Part shown: positions 10,508-22,906 of the stretch, in pieces
How positions within the stretch are numbered: the stretch's first letter is position 1
Layout of the letters: each line of letters opens with the position of its first letter
Source: Calcarisporiella thermophila CBS 279.70
Lineage: Eukaryota; Calcarisporiellomycota
Direction of reading: 5' to 3'
NCBI RefSeq assembly: GCF_041956535.1
Contig: NW_027192222.1
Coordinates: 84,426 to 148,425 of the forward strand
Length of the DNA stretch: 64,000 bases
The notes under the pieces: model-generated
Seen by the model: only the letters and a program-made list of their open reading frames with translations
What the model was told of the DNA's origin: nothing
Databases searched by the model: none
Program-made: the position numbers and the translations under genes

Positions 10508-10580
10508 GTTTTCGTGGTGTAGTTGGTTATCACGTCTGTCTAACACACAGACGGTCTCCGGTTCGAATCCGGACGAAAAC
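10508..10580 (+). tRNA. tRNA-Val (anticodon AAC)
   Basis: A 73-nt intronless cloverleaf. The acceptor stem GTTTTCG pairs with CGAAAAC, and the anticodon loop CTAACAC has T33 and anticodon AAC. The T arm TCCGG-TTCGAAT-CCGGA is perfect. Internal promoters are consensus: A box TGGTGTAGTTGG and B box GGTTCGAATCC. A T-rich RNA polymerase III stop (TTTTTGTTTTTT) follows within 20 bp. The CCA end is not encoded, as is normal in eukaryotes. Confidence 0.96.
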
Positions 10581-11197
10581 ATTGATATTTTTGTTTTTTA
10601 TTTTCTGCATAATATTTTTATTGCCGAGTTCAACCACCATCATCTTACTTAATACCTTTTATTACTGACATCTCTGTGACAAGATAGGAGTTTAACAACT
10701 AAAAGCTAGTAAGAAATTGTTAAAAAGGATGAAAATTTACACTACTTCCTGCTGTTTTGAGCGGAATACTGCTGCAAGCTTGGTTTCAGAGTTTTAATAA
10801 CAACTAGTTCTGCACGCAGATGGAAAACTTCTCTAAGATCGAATTATCTATTTATACCATACATCAATTATGCCTGAGCTAGAAATTAGATAAGTCTCAA
10901 TATGTTCGTAACTCATCTAATAATCTTAAAGCAATCTGTGTAATTCATGCCTTACCCATTATTTGATGTTCCTTTCTAAATACTGTTACATGGTTAGTCA
11001 GCAATTATCTGATAACCCCTGAAAATCTGCTAGATCACCGTCTTTTCATATAATCATTACGGTAATTTTATAAAGTACTCCTGAGGGAAGAAAATAGCCA
11101 CAATTATATATTTGCTAAAAGAAGTCTCTAATTAACGCATATATATTGTGCTATTATTTAAATTGTCACTCTATCTACTCTTTTTTAAAATATAAAA
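10581..11197. other. Intergenic AT-rich region upstream of subtilase
   Basis: About 600 bp after the tRNA terminator. I see no gene. The last 60 bases before 11198 are T- and pyrimidine-rich, as expected for a promoter/5' UTR. Confidence 0.4.
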
Positions 11198-12670
11198 ATG
11201 TTCATTAAAGCCCTCGTCTTCAGTGTAGTTACTTCATTAGCGGCTTATGCGTTGGCTCCTCACAATAAAGATTCGGAAGTACTAGCTCCTCTACTTCCAG
11301 CCAATAAGGGCATCAAAGTCATTCAAGACAGCTATATTGTGGTGTATAAAGAAGATCACGACATGGAAATCACGGATCAAAGTGTCAAGAATGGAGTGAA
11401 GCAGCTCTATGATTTTGGTGGGTTCAAAGGGTATTCTGGTAAATTCAACACGGAAACTCTGAGAAAAATCCGACAAAACCCAGCGGTAATCTGATTATGA
11501 CGCAGAGCTCTGCTCGGCAAGCTCTAATCGATTTTTCTGCACGTAGGTAAAATATGTTGAACCCGATGGGATCATATCCATCATCGAGACAGTAAATCCA
11601 ACTACAACCCCCTGGAACTTGGTGCGTATCTCACACCGTAACAGAAATGATACTAGTGGTGGATATATATATGATCCTAAAGCTGGCGAAGGAACGACAG
11701 CATATATTCTTGACTCCGGAATTGATATCGATAACCCCGAGTTTGAAGGTAGAGCAAGCTTGGGCGCAAATTTTGCCCAAGATGGGGATAATGATACCCT
11801 TGGTAGGAATGATAAGTGTATATATCCTTAGGCAGTTAATGATTTTGTTATAAATCAGGTCACGGCTCTCATTCGGCTGGTGTGATTGGCAGTAAAACGT
11901 ATGGAGTTGGTAAGTACTTGTAGGGCTGAACAGGGTGAGTTGTTATCCCAACGCATATATCTATTGATTGTAGCCAAAAAAGCCAAACTTATTTCCGTGA
12001 AAGTCATCAATGGAAGCGGCCTAGGGATCATTGTGTAATCTACATATCACCAAGTGATATGTTTAAACACATACTAACACAAATATCATTGTTTGATCTT
12101 AGCGATGTTGTTGGGGCCATCAATTGGGCAGCAAATCATGCTAAAAAGAACAATCCCGGAAAATCAGTTGCAAGCATGCCTTTAGTAGGAGGCATTTCTA
12201 GGTCCATTGATGATGCCGTTAACAAGGTATATAGATAAAACACAATTTTAACATTACAAAACTGTATTCATAATAACATTGGCTTGAAGGCGGTTGAAAG
12301 CGGTCTGCACTTTGCAGTTCCTGCTGGAAATCATAATTCAGACGCATGTAACTACTCCCCAGCCCGTGCTGAAAAAGTCATTTGCGTTGGCGCCACCGAT
12401 GAGCTTGATAGAAAGGCTTCATTTAGTAATTATGGTAGTTGTGTGGATATATTTGCGCCAGGAATGTACATAACCTCGACCTGGTCTAAGAACCGCACAC
12501 AAACTATATCTGGCACATCCGCAGCTTCTTCGCAGGTTGCCGGACTAATCGCTTATTTCCTTTCACTTGAACAACGTGATCCTACTTCAATGCGATCTTT
12601 CTTGAAAGCAATCGCGACCAAAGATGCCATTCCTGGATATGACTTTGTATACAATAATTCCGGTAAATGA
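11198..12670 (+). CDS. Secreted proteinase K-like subtilisin (S8), divergent
   Basis: Six exons (11198-11485, 11547-11802, 11859-11909, 11974-12034, 12103-12226, 12290-12670) give 386 residues, the usual length for proteinase K relatives. A signal peptide (to about residue 18) and an I9 inhibitor propeptide (DSYIVVYKE... to about 105) precede the S8 domain. The catalytic Asp is in AYILDSGID (D152), His in GHGSHSAGV (H184), Ser in SGTSAASSQVAG (S337), and the oxyanion Asn in PAGNHNSDA (N274). The triad is kept, but the serine motif is normally GTSMASPHVAG and the substrate-binding strand reads SMPLVGGIS instead of a plain SLGG. It may be a low-activity or altered-specificity paralogue. All splice phases agree. 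Confidence 0.88.
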
Positions 12671-13135
12671 TTCGGTTCATAGGAAAACTTGAATAAAACA
12701 TTTCTAAGCAAGTACTGTTGATTTTTCGGTCAATCGTTGGAAATAATATTCCAAGAAATAATTGGGAGAACCCTCCTAATTCTTATTCTACCTCCTAATG
12801 AATATGCTATTTGCATTAGTTAATGTATAGTTTGTTCGAGGGTATACAAGATTTATTCTAATTGTCTAATATTTTATCATCCACAGAGGTGCAAATCCAG
12901 TGTACCTTGTATACGAAAGTTGAATGTTGAATTGATAAATGCATTTTGGTCGGATCATCGCAATATAAACCTAATCTAAAATTCTATATCAATGAGAGAT
13001 GGTTTATTCCTAATATCAATCGAGGCTTTAAATATGATACACAGCTTTCGACATTATTTCATCGATCATCAATTAAGCTAGGAAGAGATTTTAGATATTT
13101 TTGATTCCTTCATTCCAACAGCAATCTTTTCTATC
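12671..13135. other. Intergenic region
   Basis: AT-rich, 465 bp. I looked for a C6 zinc-cluster exon for the downstream gene and found no CxxCRxxK-type motif, and no other gene. Confidence 0.4.
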
Positions 13136-14875
13136 ATGTATACCCGCCAATTGCTAGCGGCGCCAATGAATACTGTATACTCTACTTCAGCAGACAATAA
13201 TGCAGATGAAACAGAAAACCATCTGCAACCACTCTTGGCTTCAGATGCATTGCACTTTCAACTCAAACTGAATTCATATACTGATCTACATAATCTTCTC
13301 AGTGCTCAGTACCTCTTCGATGGTATCTTATTACCTGATAACCTTTTTCGACCTCCAATCTACACTAAAGCTACCAACAGAGAGCATACAGATTACTGCT
13401 CTTACTTTAAGATTCTTATATTCCCAAAACCAATTGAAGATAAAATCGTCAGATGGCCGACAAGATCTTACATTTCCAAAGACAAGCTGCTCATCGATCA
13501 ACTATTCCATGTCTATTTGAGTGCTTGTTGTGTAGACTCTATACACCCAGACAGTGAAACTTTTCTTAAGAGCTATTATTGCTACGAACTCGAGCCTGCA
13601 CTTGTTCACACTGCTGTCGCAAGTGCAGCAGTCCATTTATTACTATCACATCCGGAGATATCATTTAGTAGTAAGCTCCAAGCGGCTGTAGGGGGTCTGT
13701 TTGCACGGGCAAAAGAGTCATTGGCAGACGTATTTGATACTCCATCTCCACAGATTGTTCTTGCCTTTCTAAATATGAATATTTGTCTGCAATATCTTTA
13801 TCGCTATAAGGATGCATATGCATTCTACTCACAGGCTGCACACATGGCACTCTCACTCCAGATGGACAAGGACAATGCTACAGAGAAGGATTTTATACAG
13901 ATAGAGTTTCAAAGAAGGATCTGGTAAAAAGATCTAGTCTTTTACCCATGATATATATTCATTGACATCATGTAATCAAATAATTCAAAGGAGTGAAATT
14001 TGCATGCGTGAATTGGAATATGTATTTGAATTTGACATGCCGCCTTTAATAAGCATGGATACTATCAAATCATCCCCCAAACCTACCGTGACAACGAGAG
14101 ATAGCGAGTCGTATAAGTTTGAAACAGTAATAAGACAGAATAGCTGACAAATATGCATTATATCAACTAACTAACCTAATATTGCAGATATACTTCATGC
14201 TGAAGATTGCCACATATTCTAAACTTTCGGAACTTAGAAACATTGATTGGGCACTTCCCGATGTTATTATCACACAAAAACTTGCTGGCCTTGCCGCGTA
14301 TTTACAAAATGAACTAACCGAACTAACTCAGTACTGCAATGAAGGAGACCTGCGAAAGATTCACTCTCCAATAGTAACATTCGATTTTTGGTTACAATGG
14401 AGTGCTCTTTGGCGACAATTTATCAAATCAGACGCACCTGCCGAGAGATTGGAAACAAATTTGATGCAACAATTACGTGAAAAGGCATTCGACGAGTATA
14501 TTAAGGTAACAGTATTTTAAGATTTCTGTATGCATGTTGATTGGCGTCATGCTACATCTATACTTCATTAAACAGGGCCTAATCCAATGCATAAGATTCT
14601 TTAACTGGAAAATTGTTTCCCAAGTCAGATGCAAATCGAGATTTCTCTTAACGGCAAATCTTATTTACGAAGGTGTTAAGTTCATTGCTCAAATGCATCC
14701 CGAAATTCGGATACGACGCAAGATCTTCCAGGAGCTCTTAAAGATATTAAATACTCTGCAATCACCGGAAGCTAGAGGTGTATTGTCGCAGTTGCTTGCT
14801 TGCCAATTCATGGATGCATTAGAGGAGTTAAAACCAACAATATTTTCAAAGGAGGTGCTGGAACGTACAGCCTGA
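13136..14875 (+). CDS. Fungal transcription-factor domain (middle homology region) protein
   Basis: Four exons (13136-13923, 13991-14126, 14188-14505, 14576-14875) give 513 residues in consistent phase. Residues about 115-265 resemble the fungal-specific transcription-factor domain: LIDQLFHVYLSACCVDSIHP (the Y-----HP-FP region), ARAKESLADVFDTPSPQIV and LYRYKDAYAFYSQAAHMALSLQM, the helix normally ending in A--LGLH. The C-terminal half is helical (LYEGVKF-, QLLACQFMDALEEL). No Zn2Cys6 cluster or other DNA-binding domain is visible in the protein or in the 450 bp upstream. It may act as a partner protein, be missing an undetected distant exon, or be a relic. Target genes cannot be inferred. Confidence 0.7.
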
Positions 14876-15676
14876 AATCAAAACTGAAAAATATTAGAAA
14901 TTGGAAAAAGGTATTTGAAGTGGTTGGATGATACTAAATTTTCTCAATAATTACAGTGTTTCTATTTGAATTGTCGAAAAACATTTAGTTTTATAGCAAA
15001 GGTTCGAAGAAAATGTACCTTGTAAAATAGAATCGCTGTGTTTTCTAGTACTTTTAATGAAAAGAACTTAGAGATTTTATATTATCCAGCACTCATCAAT
15101 AGTTGTATTAATTTTGCAATCGTTGTTTTCTTCGAATAGACTGCAGATTTTGTCAGCAGTCCACGCTTCACGATGAAGCGACTGATTTATTGGATAAAAT
15201 GAGCTGATTCAAAGAGTAAAACAAACAATCCACAGACAAATATTAGAATAAATCTTTATTGTTGAAGATAAATGTTCAAAACCATAAGAAGAATTCTCTC
15301 AAAATGATGTCTCCTTGGCCGTTTTGAGCTAGTTGCTTCCGTTTAAGATGGATCACTAAACTGAAAATTTCCATTGTGAATCAGAGAGCGGCTCCAAAAA
15401 GGAGCTGCAAGATGCACCACTCCAGATAATTGAATTGTATAATATACTATTCATTTATCTGGGCCAATCAAATATCGTAACTCTTATATCCTTATATATT
15501 TTTTGTCTGATTCTTTTGGAATCTCTTATATGATGTTGGCTATTTTTGAAGAAAATGATGAGATTTGAAATATTGAGGAATTAGGGCCATATATGGGAAA
15601 CCTATCCATTCAAGCAAATGAGCCACATTCTTTGTACTTTTTATTGAAGCCTATCTAAGTAGATACGAATTCGATA
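14876..15676. other. Intergenic region
   Basis: About 800 bp between two plus-strand genes, AT-rich, with no reading frame or RNA gene that I can support. Confidence 0.4.
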
Positions 15677-16474
15677 ATGAGGATTATCGGCCTTACGGGC
15701 GGCATAGCCACGGGGAAAAGCACTGTATCCCGTGCTTTTCGGTCTCTCAGCATTCCTGTCATAGATGCAGATCTCATAGCACATCAAATTATGGAGCCAG
15801 GTCAACCTGGATATCGTGACATCCTTCGTCATTTCGGAACATCAATACTTCATCCAGACGGACGCATCGATCGCGAAAAATTAGGTGCTATAATTTTCGC
15901 TGATGCTGAGCAGCGTAAAGTGCTAAACAAGTGTACACATCCGCATGTCAGAAGAGAAATTTGGAAAAAAATATTTTGGTACTGGTTTGTGGGGGAAAGA
16001 TTAATAGTGCTAGATGTTCCTCTCCTTATTGAAAGCGGAATGCACAAATTTGTGAGCGCAGTGGTAGTAGTCTTCTGGTGAGATTATCGCTTCTCTTTGA
16101 CTGCATTTTTTTTTCCTTGATATTCTCCCAGCTTGGCATTGCGGTCTTATAATTTATTCTATAGCTCTGAAAAATTACAGCTCTCTCGCCTGATGGCACG
16201 CGACAACTCTACAGAACAACAGGCGAAACAACGTATTCGCGCACAGATGCCTCTCTCAGAAAAATGCAGATACGCGAACCATATCATCGACAATTCCGGA
16301 AGCAAGGCGGAGACAGAGAGGCAAGTTCGCAATCTTGTGGAGAAGCTGCAACCAAACGTAGTAGTATGGCTATTAAGATGGGCTGGACCTGTAGTACTTT
16401 TGGCTTGCACAGCTGGGTTAACCATCTGGTTGTCGCGTGGGGGATATCATCAGTTACTAGAGTTACGGCAATAA
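15677..16474 (+). CDS. CAB5: Dephospho-CoA kinase (CoaE/Cab5), membrane-tailed
   Basis: Two exons (15677-16077 and 16165-16474) give 236 residues. The enzyme phosphorylates the 3'-OH of dephospho-CoA, the last step of CoA synthesis. The P-loop is at the very start (GLTGGIATGKST), then VIDADLIAHQI, RIDREKLGAIIFAD, HPHVRREI and the LID region LSRLMARDNSTEQQAKQRI, with the family ending HIIDNSGSKAETERQV. The intron interrupts VVVV-F-C-SEKLQL with a GTGAGA donor and a TAG acceptor. A hydrophobic C-terminal segment (VVVWLLRWAGPVVLLACTAG, then TIWL) is a likely membrane anchor, as in other eukaryotic monofunctional enzymes. No truncation is seen. Confidence 0.93.
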
Positions 16475-16658
16475 TCCGTATTATTGGTATTTCTGATTTC
16501 TTAATTTATTCAACTAGACTTCTAACATCAGACAGCAACTTGTGGAATAAAATAAAAACAAAGACTTCAAAAACAAATTTTTAAAGTATGAAAGAGAATA
16601 TATATTTTATATAATAATGTGCAGCGATAAAATCGAATAGTGTATGTTAATAATCTGC

Positions 16659-19231
16659 TCACACCTTTCTTAATCTGGCCTCTTTCTTTTTCGTCCAAAC
16701 ATCTTTCAACACCTGTTTGATCCTTGCTTCTCCTTCTGTGAAATTTGCTACCGCAGTACGCACAAGTTGGTCAATTTGCTCGGGTGTCCATACAAGATTG
16801 TACTATAAAGATGGCATGCATTAAAATGTGTTCAAATTATAGTGATCCCTTGTCTTACTTACAGTGCTGCAGAAAGGCGCCTTACAAGGGTCAAACGTCG
16901 AGTCAACCTTATTTGGATAGAGAGCCATATACAGTAAATGAAAATCGTTCGTTGCTTGAGGAACGTTGTGTTCTCCCAAATTTGGCGTGTTTCCGCGAAG
17001 GGGAGGATTAATGGCTTGTCCATAGTAGACTTCACAATACCGACCTGTGAAACGCCGTGCGACCATATCAGGTGTACGGTCGAAAACTGGACGGATATCC
17101 CAATAATCTGGATCATGCTGGGCTCCAGCCTGAGCCTCGGTACTTTCAGACTTTGACTCAGCCGTATGTGATGTAGTAGTGTTTTGAGGAATGTCGAGAA
17201 TAGGGTTTCCGTGTTCATCCAGCTTTGTCCATTTAATCCCTTTTCTTGTGCTGAAACTGACGTAGCGTTCCAAGAAGTCACCGCATTCCACATCACTGCT
17301 CGCATCCACTGCGAGCACCACGTCTACTGGTCTCGCCGGATGTGTCATTGGATATAGTGGCAAATTATTGTCGAAACCCGCATCCAGTAGCTGGATAAGC
17401 TGAGTTGTGTATATACCGGGTGGATTTGGAGGAGGGTCGATCTGGAAGAGCGGGTTGGGATTGCTGGGTGGAGTAATTGGATGATGTGATTCAAATATCT
17501 CCACTCCATCTTCGCCCCAGGCTTCCGCAACCTCATCCGCGACTTTCCTAAGGATATTCCCGAAGAAGCCCTCGGGTAAATTGCGCTGTAACGTCCCAAT
17601 ATAAGCACTCAAAGGTGCAGCAGGAGCACTGCCCCATGCCCCCATCATGGCCCCGATGTCTTGCTCTGGGAGCAGCTCTGTGCTCTCGCCCTGCACAAAA
17701 TGTCGTCCCCATCCCCAAGTGGGAATCCAGGCCTGCAGCTCATCGCACCCAATTTCATATGGTGTGAATTCGAACCATTGAAACCATGCGTCCTCTGCCT
17801 CCATTTCTTCCTTGCGATTTGCGGGCTGGCCTACCCCGAATGGTGCATGTGGATCGACCCAATACTTCCAAGGTCGCTCATGTCGCACCGCCGTATATAT
17901 CGGTAGGGGATGCGATCCATCCTCTGTCAAAATAATTAGTTCCGTCAAGTTCAATTATTTTTAAATCAATCTCTATTTCAAGCATACCAAAAAGTTTTCG
18001 TTGATTAGAAAGCTTCCAATGGCTTGGAATTAATCGCTTTTGCCGAGTGAGCATTAGCCGTCCCCCAATAAGCGCACCATACATGTCCATGCTGACTACC
18101 GGCACATTCAAGAGCTTCTTAACTTCAAGCCCTCCAAGCATTAGTTGCGCCGCGCCTTGAGTGAGAAGCACTTCAAAAAGCGCTGCTGGTGCAGCTGGGT
18201 GCAGGTGACAACGTCGTTTAATGTGTTCAATGAGTTCAACGGGATCCCCCTCTGCAACGGTATAGTAACATGCAAGGGCCCATGTTGATCCTAGGTAGAA
18301 GATAGTGTCATTTCGACGATAAACTATCAGTTCAAATTCAGAAAGCTACCAGAGACACCAGATAGATAAGAGCATAAATCGAGTAGACCTGACTTTTTCA
18401 TTGCCATCAGGTAGGCTGCTGAAGTTATCATGGCGCGATATCCACCTCCACTATATAGCCAGGGATAAAAGGGAATCCAAGCTCAGTCACCTGATAGTGT
18501 CAAATTTGCGTAAGTTTATGCAACCTTCCTCCGAACGCAATAACAGGTAAATCTTCCTCGGAGACCTCCTCTTCGCTCACATCAATGTACTTAGCAAATG
18601 CCTTCCTTACGTGTTGAAGTCTTTTCCTCAAGAACTCAGCCTCAGCCGCACACAGCTTATTCCCTCGTCTAACGTGTGCCTTTTGCCTTACTTCAGGGTG
18701 CAGTAAAGGATCTCCGATATCATCCACAGATACGCGTTCGAGCTCGAAGAGAACGTGGAAATAGTCACGCACTGACTTTGGAATATGTTCCATAAAGAAT
18801 TGACGCGGATTTTTAAAGAAGCTAGAATGTTCATGCTTGGGTTCATCAGAGTGACTGATGTATTCTGTGGCTTCGGTTCCAATTTCCTTTTCATGTCCTT
18901 GTTCATGTTGATGGGGCTCTGGTTGCTTAGAATGACGATACTCTTCAACGCGCTTGGCTAGCTCATTCATGTAAGAGGTGCTGAGCGGGGCGGGCTGGCT
19001 CTGGAATTGCTGTTTAGCTACTTGAGAGTCGTATTCCTTTTGCCTTACCCGATAGTTGTCCATGGTGGTAGGGGCGCTGGAGTCAAGAGAGGCGGTTATA
19101 TTGAATGGAGTTAGCGAGGAATTGCTTAAGTGACGCGACAGAAAAACAGTCCATCGAAAAGAATAAGCTAAGGCTATAAATACCGGCTCTGCCTGTCGAA
19201 CAAAAAATTTTCTACCCCGCACGTGCACCAT
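16659..19231 (-). CDS. Cytosolic phospholipase A2 / lysophospholipase-like (PLA2_B)
   Basis: Five exons (19231-18525, 18450-18350, 18290-17988, 17923-16863, 16802-16659) give 771 residues in consistent phase. The lipase core is complete: GGSGGGYRAM (oxyanion loop) across intron 1, SGVSG-STW (nucleophile Ser in GxSGS) across intron 2, the LSNQRKLFEDGSHPLPIYTA strand, FEFTPYEIGCDE, then MGAWGSAPAAPLS and LLDAGFDNNLPLYP with the catalytic Asp, and RPVDVVLAVDASSD. The family hydrolyses acyl chains from glycerophospholipids. The first 240 residues are an extension with a basic N-terminus (MVHVRGRKFFVRQ), a hydrophobic patch, and a charged His/Glu-rich linker before the conserved PKSVRDYFHVLFELE segment. 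The N-terminus may direct it to mitochondria or membranes. The ATG at 19231 is the first in frame; MDNYRVRQKEYDS at about 19063 is a possible later start. Confidence 0.88.
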
Positions 19232-19755
19232 ATTGTTAAGAAGCGTTTTAATTAATTTTGTTTTTGATTTTTCAATCTGGCTCCACCTCCTGTGCTTGGC
19301 TATCGAACATGAGATTAGCGAATGAGCTCCCGACTTACAGAGGATAGGGGATTTACAATGTGTTCAACTGACACATTATCGCTTATTTTCCTATGTTCTA
19401 TAAACTCTAACCTAACCTCAATGTTAATACATTCTTGATCAAACGTAACTTCTCATATCGAATTTTTTACTCCACCTTGTTATAGCCCAAACTTGCATCT
19501 TTAGTTTCTTGATACCCATCGCTGTTCATGAGAAATTCGCTCGCTCTTTCTGAACTACGCTACTCTTTTCCTAATTCGACAATCCCCGATACTCTAACTT
19601 GTCCTAACTCCAGCTTCCAGTCCAGCTCCTGATATTCGCCACTTCTCATCTAGTACAAGATTAACATAATTGGGAATACAATCTATTTCTGTTTTCTGAT
19701 ATATATCTTAGGCTGTGGGTTCATTCCCGGCCTCAAGTGATTCTATCTTGTTAAA
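19232..19755. other. Divergent promoter region cPLA2 / Flc-like channel
   Basis: A 524-bp, AT-rich spacer between divergent genes. No coding signal. Confidence 0.4.
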
Positions 19756-22700
19756 ATGTTGTTGTGGGAGCGATTTTTGCTTCTTTTCCTATTATTATTT
19801 CCGGGTTTTACCTATGCTGACAATGGATTCACTCACTGCTACGGCGTTTCGGTATACATGACCATTTACAATGTCACGCAATCATATCTTCCGAATGCCA
19901 ATGCCATCAATTTAACGGTTTTGGGAGCAACCTCCCAGGAGGTCCCTATGCAGATTGAAAACAGTAAGCCACCATAATGACAAATCTATTGGATTAGGCG
20001 AATTTTAACATAGTCTACTACTCATTTTTCAGCTCTAGCAACTGGTTTTCCGCAAGCGTCCATTTTAAATTGGTTATATTATAATGAGCCAAAAAATCTA
20101 TGCACAATGGTGGATGGGGGATGCCCCATCAGGCCAGGAAATGTTACAATTAGGATGGTAATAACTGCTTTTGATTTGTTCTTTTTTTTTTCTTTAACTG
20201 ATCGTAATATCTACACTGTAATAGACTATTCCTTTGCCTGGCAATAATATCCCGATCGGAGATGTTACGACCAAGTTTTCTGCCCGAGATCCAACAGGCA
20301 CAACATTTACCTGTCTTCAGGGCGACCCTATCCCGTTCCATCATAGCACATGGCAGTTAGTGTTCACGTGGACATCCGTCGCCATCACGCTCTTTTCTTC
20401 AATGGCTACAGTAATGCCGGGACTAGTGCATGGCCAACTTTCGGGCGATGTGTTCATTTACACAAGCAATTATGCCATGGAGTCGAAAATTTTGCGTGCG
20501 AAGACACCAGGTTTGACGGATCTATTCTTCTACGCACAATTTTTATTAGCCAGTGGCCAGTTGAATTTGAGCTACCCGAAATACTATCAATATTTCGTCG
20601 CAGATTTCTCCTGGGCCGGCCTCTTTTTGAACACAGACTGGCTAATGAATATCGCGCGGAGCACCTATACTGGCGGCTCGTCCAAAGAGAGCTTCTCTGC
20701 ACCCCCACCACCGACGAATAATGCCATTTCGCCAGCGCCTTCAGGTGTGGCTGGCACACGGTCGTTGAAGGTGTCTGCCCCTACCCCCAGATCCCTCTCT
20801 TCATCTCCACTTCAAGAACCTCAGATTTTTCGGCGCCAGGCATCTTCTCCTAGTATGTTGCCTCCAGAGATAAACCCGAAATCGGCGGATTCTGCGGCCT
20901 CATTCAATATCTCAGATACTGGGCTAGGTCGCTTCGCCTCCATTACGGGAATCGACCCATCTGCGCTTTTCCTAACGGTGCTGATCTGGTTCTGTATTAT
21001 CTTTGGAGTTATCTTCGCAATACATCTGCTGATTTGGGTTGCCTCGGAATTACTTGCGTGCCAATTTCCTTATCGTTTCGGTGGAGCAAGACCCAAGATC
21101 ATTAATTTCGCCATTGGTAGGGAAATACATTTACGTATATGTGTTTGTTTCCGTGGGAATTGAATTCATGCTTGTATCTGTCTTTATATGCTAGGCAATA
21201 TGCTGCGTTTGCTCTGGATCTTCTATCTGCCTCTCCTTTCTGCCAGTTTTTTCCAACTGATGTCGCCCTCAGTTTGGTATTTGGACATGATTGCGGCACT
21301 TATGATCGTTTTTCCGCTGATTGGCCTAATGGCATACGTTTCATATCTAATCCTACGTGTGCGACCGCCTTCGATGCTCTTCGACGATTTTGGAATTCTC
21401 CTGCGCCTCGGTCCTCTGTACAACATGTTCACAGACGAGACTTTCCAATTTTTTTTAGCAATGCTGCTCTATCGCTTCCTTTACGGAGCCATCATTGGAC
21501 TCACCCCCAGCAGTCGTGAATCTGGAACGGCCCAAATAGTGGTGCTGTGTGCGATAGAACTCGCCTATTTGGTGGGACTCTTCCTCAAGCGGCCCTATGC
21601 CGACAACGATGTCACGAACTTTCACATCTTTTTCTCCATTCTGCGCACGACCATCATGTGCTTCTCTCTGGTGTACATCGAGGCCTTCAGAGTAAGCGAA
21701 GTTAGCAAGCAGTGGATAGGCTATATACAGATTCTTCTGCATTGCATTGCTTATCTCGTCTTCTTTGTGTCGTCTTCGTTGACGTTGTTTGCGTTGGTCT
21801 TTGGATATGACGGCGATGTAACAGAATCCCTGGGTGCGCGACTATGGAAGGCTCGACTAAGGCAAAGCCGACAGGGTGGCGATGTAGGAATGGATACCAT
21901 GGCTGCGGGCGATCCTAGAGTGGAAGGGTTTGGGAGCCCGAGTGACGGCTACGGGAGTCCCACACTCATTCCGCTGGATGAGCACAAAGGGTTGGAGATG
22001 GAGATGGAGAATGTCACCAACGTGCCCCAGCTTCCGCACATAGAGACGACCAAGCGACCGTATAGCCAGCAGCAGCTCTATGACGAGTATTTGTCTCCTG
22101 AAGCTGCTATGGTGAGCTCTGCCTCCGTTGGGAACGGAAAAGATTCCCCACACGATACAAGCCCCGTGTTATCCTATGTAAGTGGCTCGAACCGGCCTGT
22201 CTCGACGGTGTCTTCCTCGATCGGTGATGAGCCCCCTCCAGAGCAACCCAGCTTCTACCGACATTCCAGGCGAAGCATGCGTAAGAAGAAGGCGCTAATG
22301 TCGAGACCGCTGCGATCACCGCAGCCGCTGGAGTCGCTTGAAGAGCCCCAGCGGGGGTACGAGGAGGAGGAGGCGGGGGAAGAGGGGGACGAGCGGGAGG
22401 AGGATCGCGACTACGCTAGAGGCTACGCTTATACTCCGAATGTCACGGATTCTCCCGTGTCGGGACAGCTGAGTGTGAATCAAAATTTGACCGGAACGAC
22501 ATGCCCAATCTGTGGTGCGGCCGGCTTTTGCGGATGCAATAGTTCGCGAGATGAGGTGAGCGAGCGTTCATCACGTGTAGATTACCGGCACGAGCACGAG
22601 GTTCATCGCCCGATACCTTATTCCAGCACTTCACACTTCTACCATCGTGGCGCAGAGCAACCTTATTTTCACCGCGAGCATATCCAAGCCCCTCCGGGAG

Positions 22701-22906
22701 GAGGCGGAGGTGAAGGTTTCGGCTTGGGCTCGCCCTCACCTGACCCTGAGCATCCCTTGGCGAGAAGGGGGGTGGCCTACTCAGTGGACCGCGAGTCGCA
22801 GGGTCATGGTGGGGACCATGGCAGGCGTGGTGCGCCGGGCGAGGGCGAGGGCGAGGGGGAAGCCGAGCAGCCGCCCTCTGTACCACCGCATCGGTATTTT
22901 GATTGA
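19756..22906 (+). CDS. Flavin carrier / TRP-like (Flc/Pkd2 family) membrane protein
   Basis: Four exons (19756-19963, 20033-20157, 20225-21116, 21195-22906) give 978 residues. It starts with a signal peptide (LLLFLLLFPGFTYA), then a lumenal ML-like domain with Cys (FTHCYGVSVYMTIYN, NLCTMVDGGCPI, FTCLQGDPI). About nine membrane segments follow between residues 210 and 660, including WQLVFTWTSVAITLFSSMAT, ALFLTVLIWFCIIFGVIFAI and the conserved LKRPYADNDVTNFHIFFSIL. Fungal members handle ER/Golgi/vacuolar FAD or Ca2+ and cell-wall integrity. The roughly 300-residue cytosolic tail is Pro/Glu/Gly-rich with an acidic run and a compact Cys cluster (CPICGAAGFCGC). Splice sites are all canonical. Confidence 0.88.
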
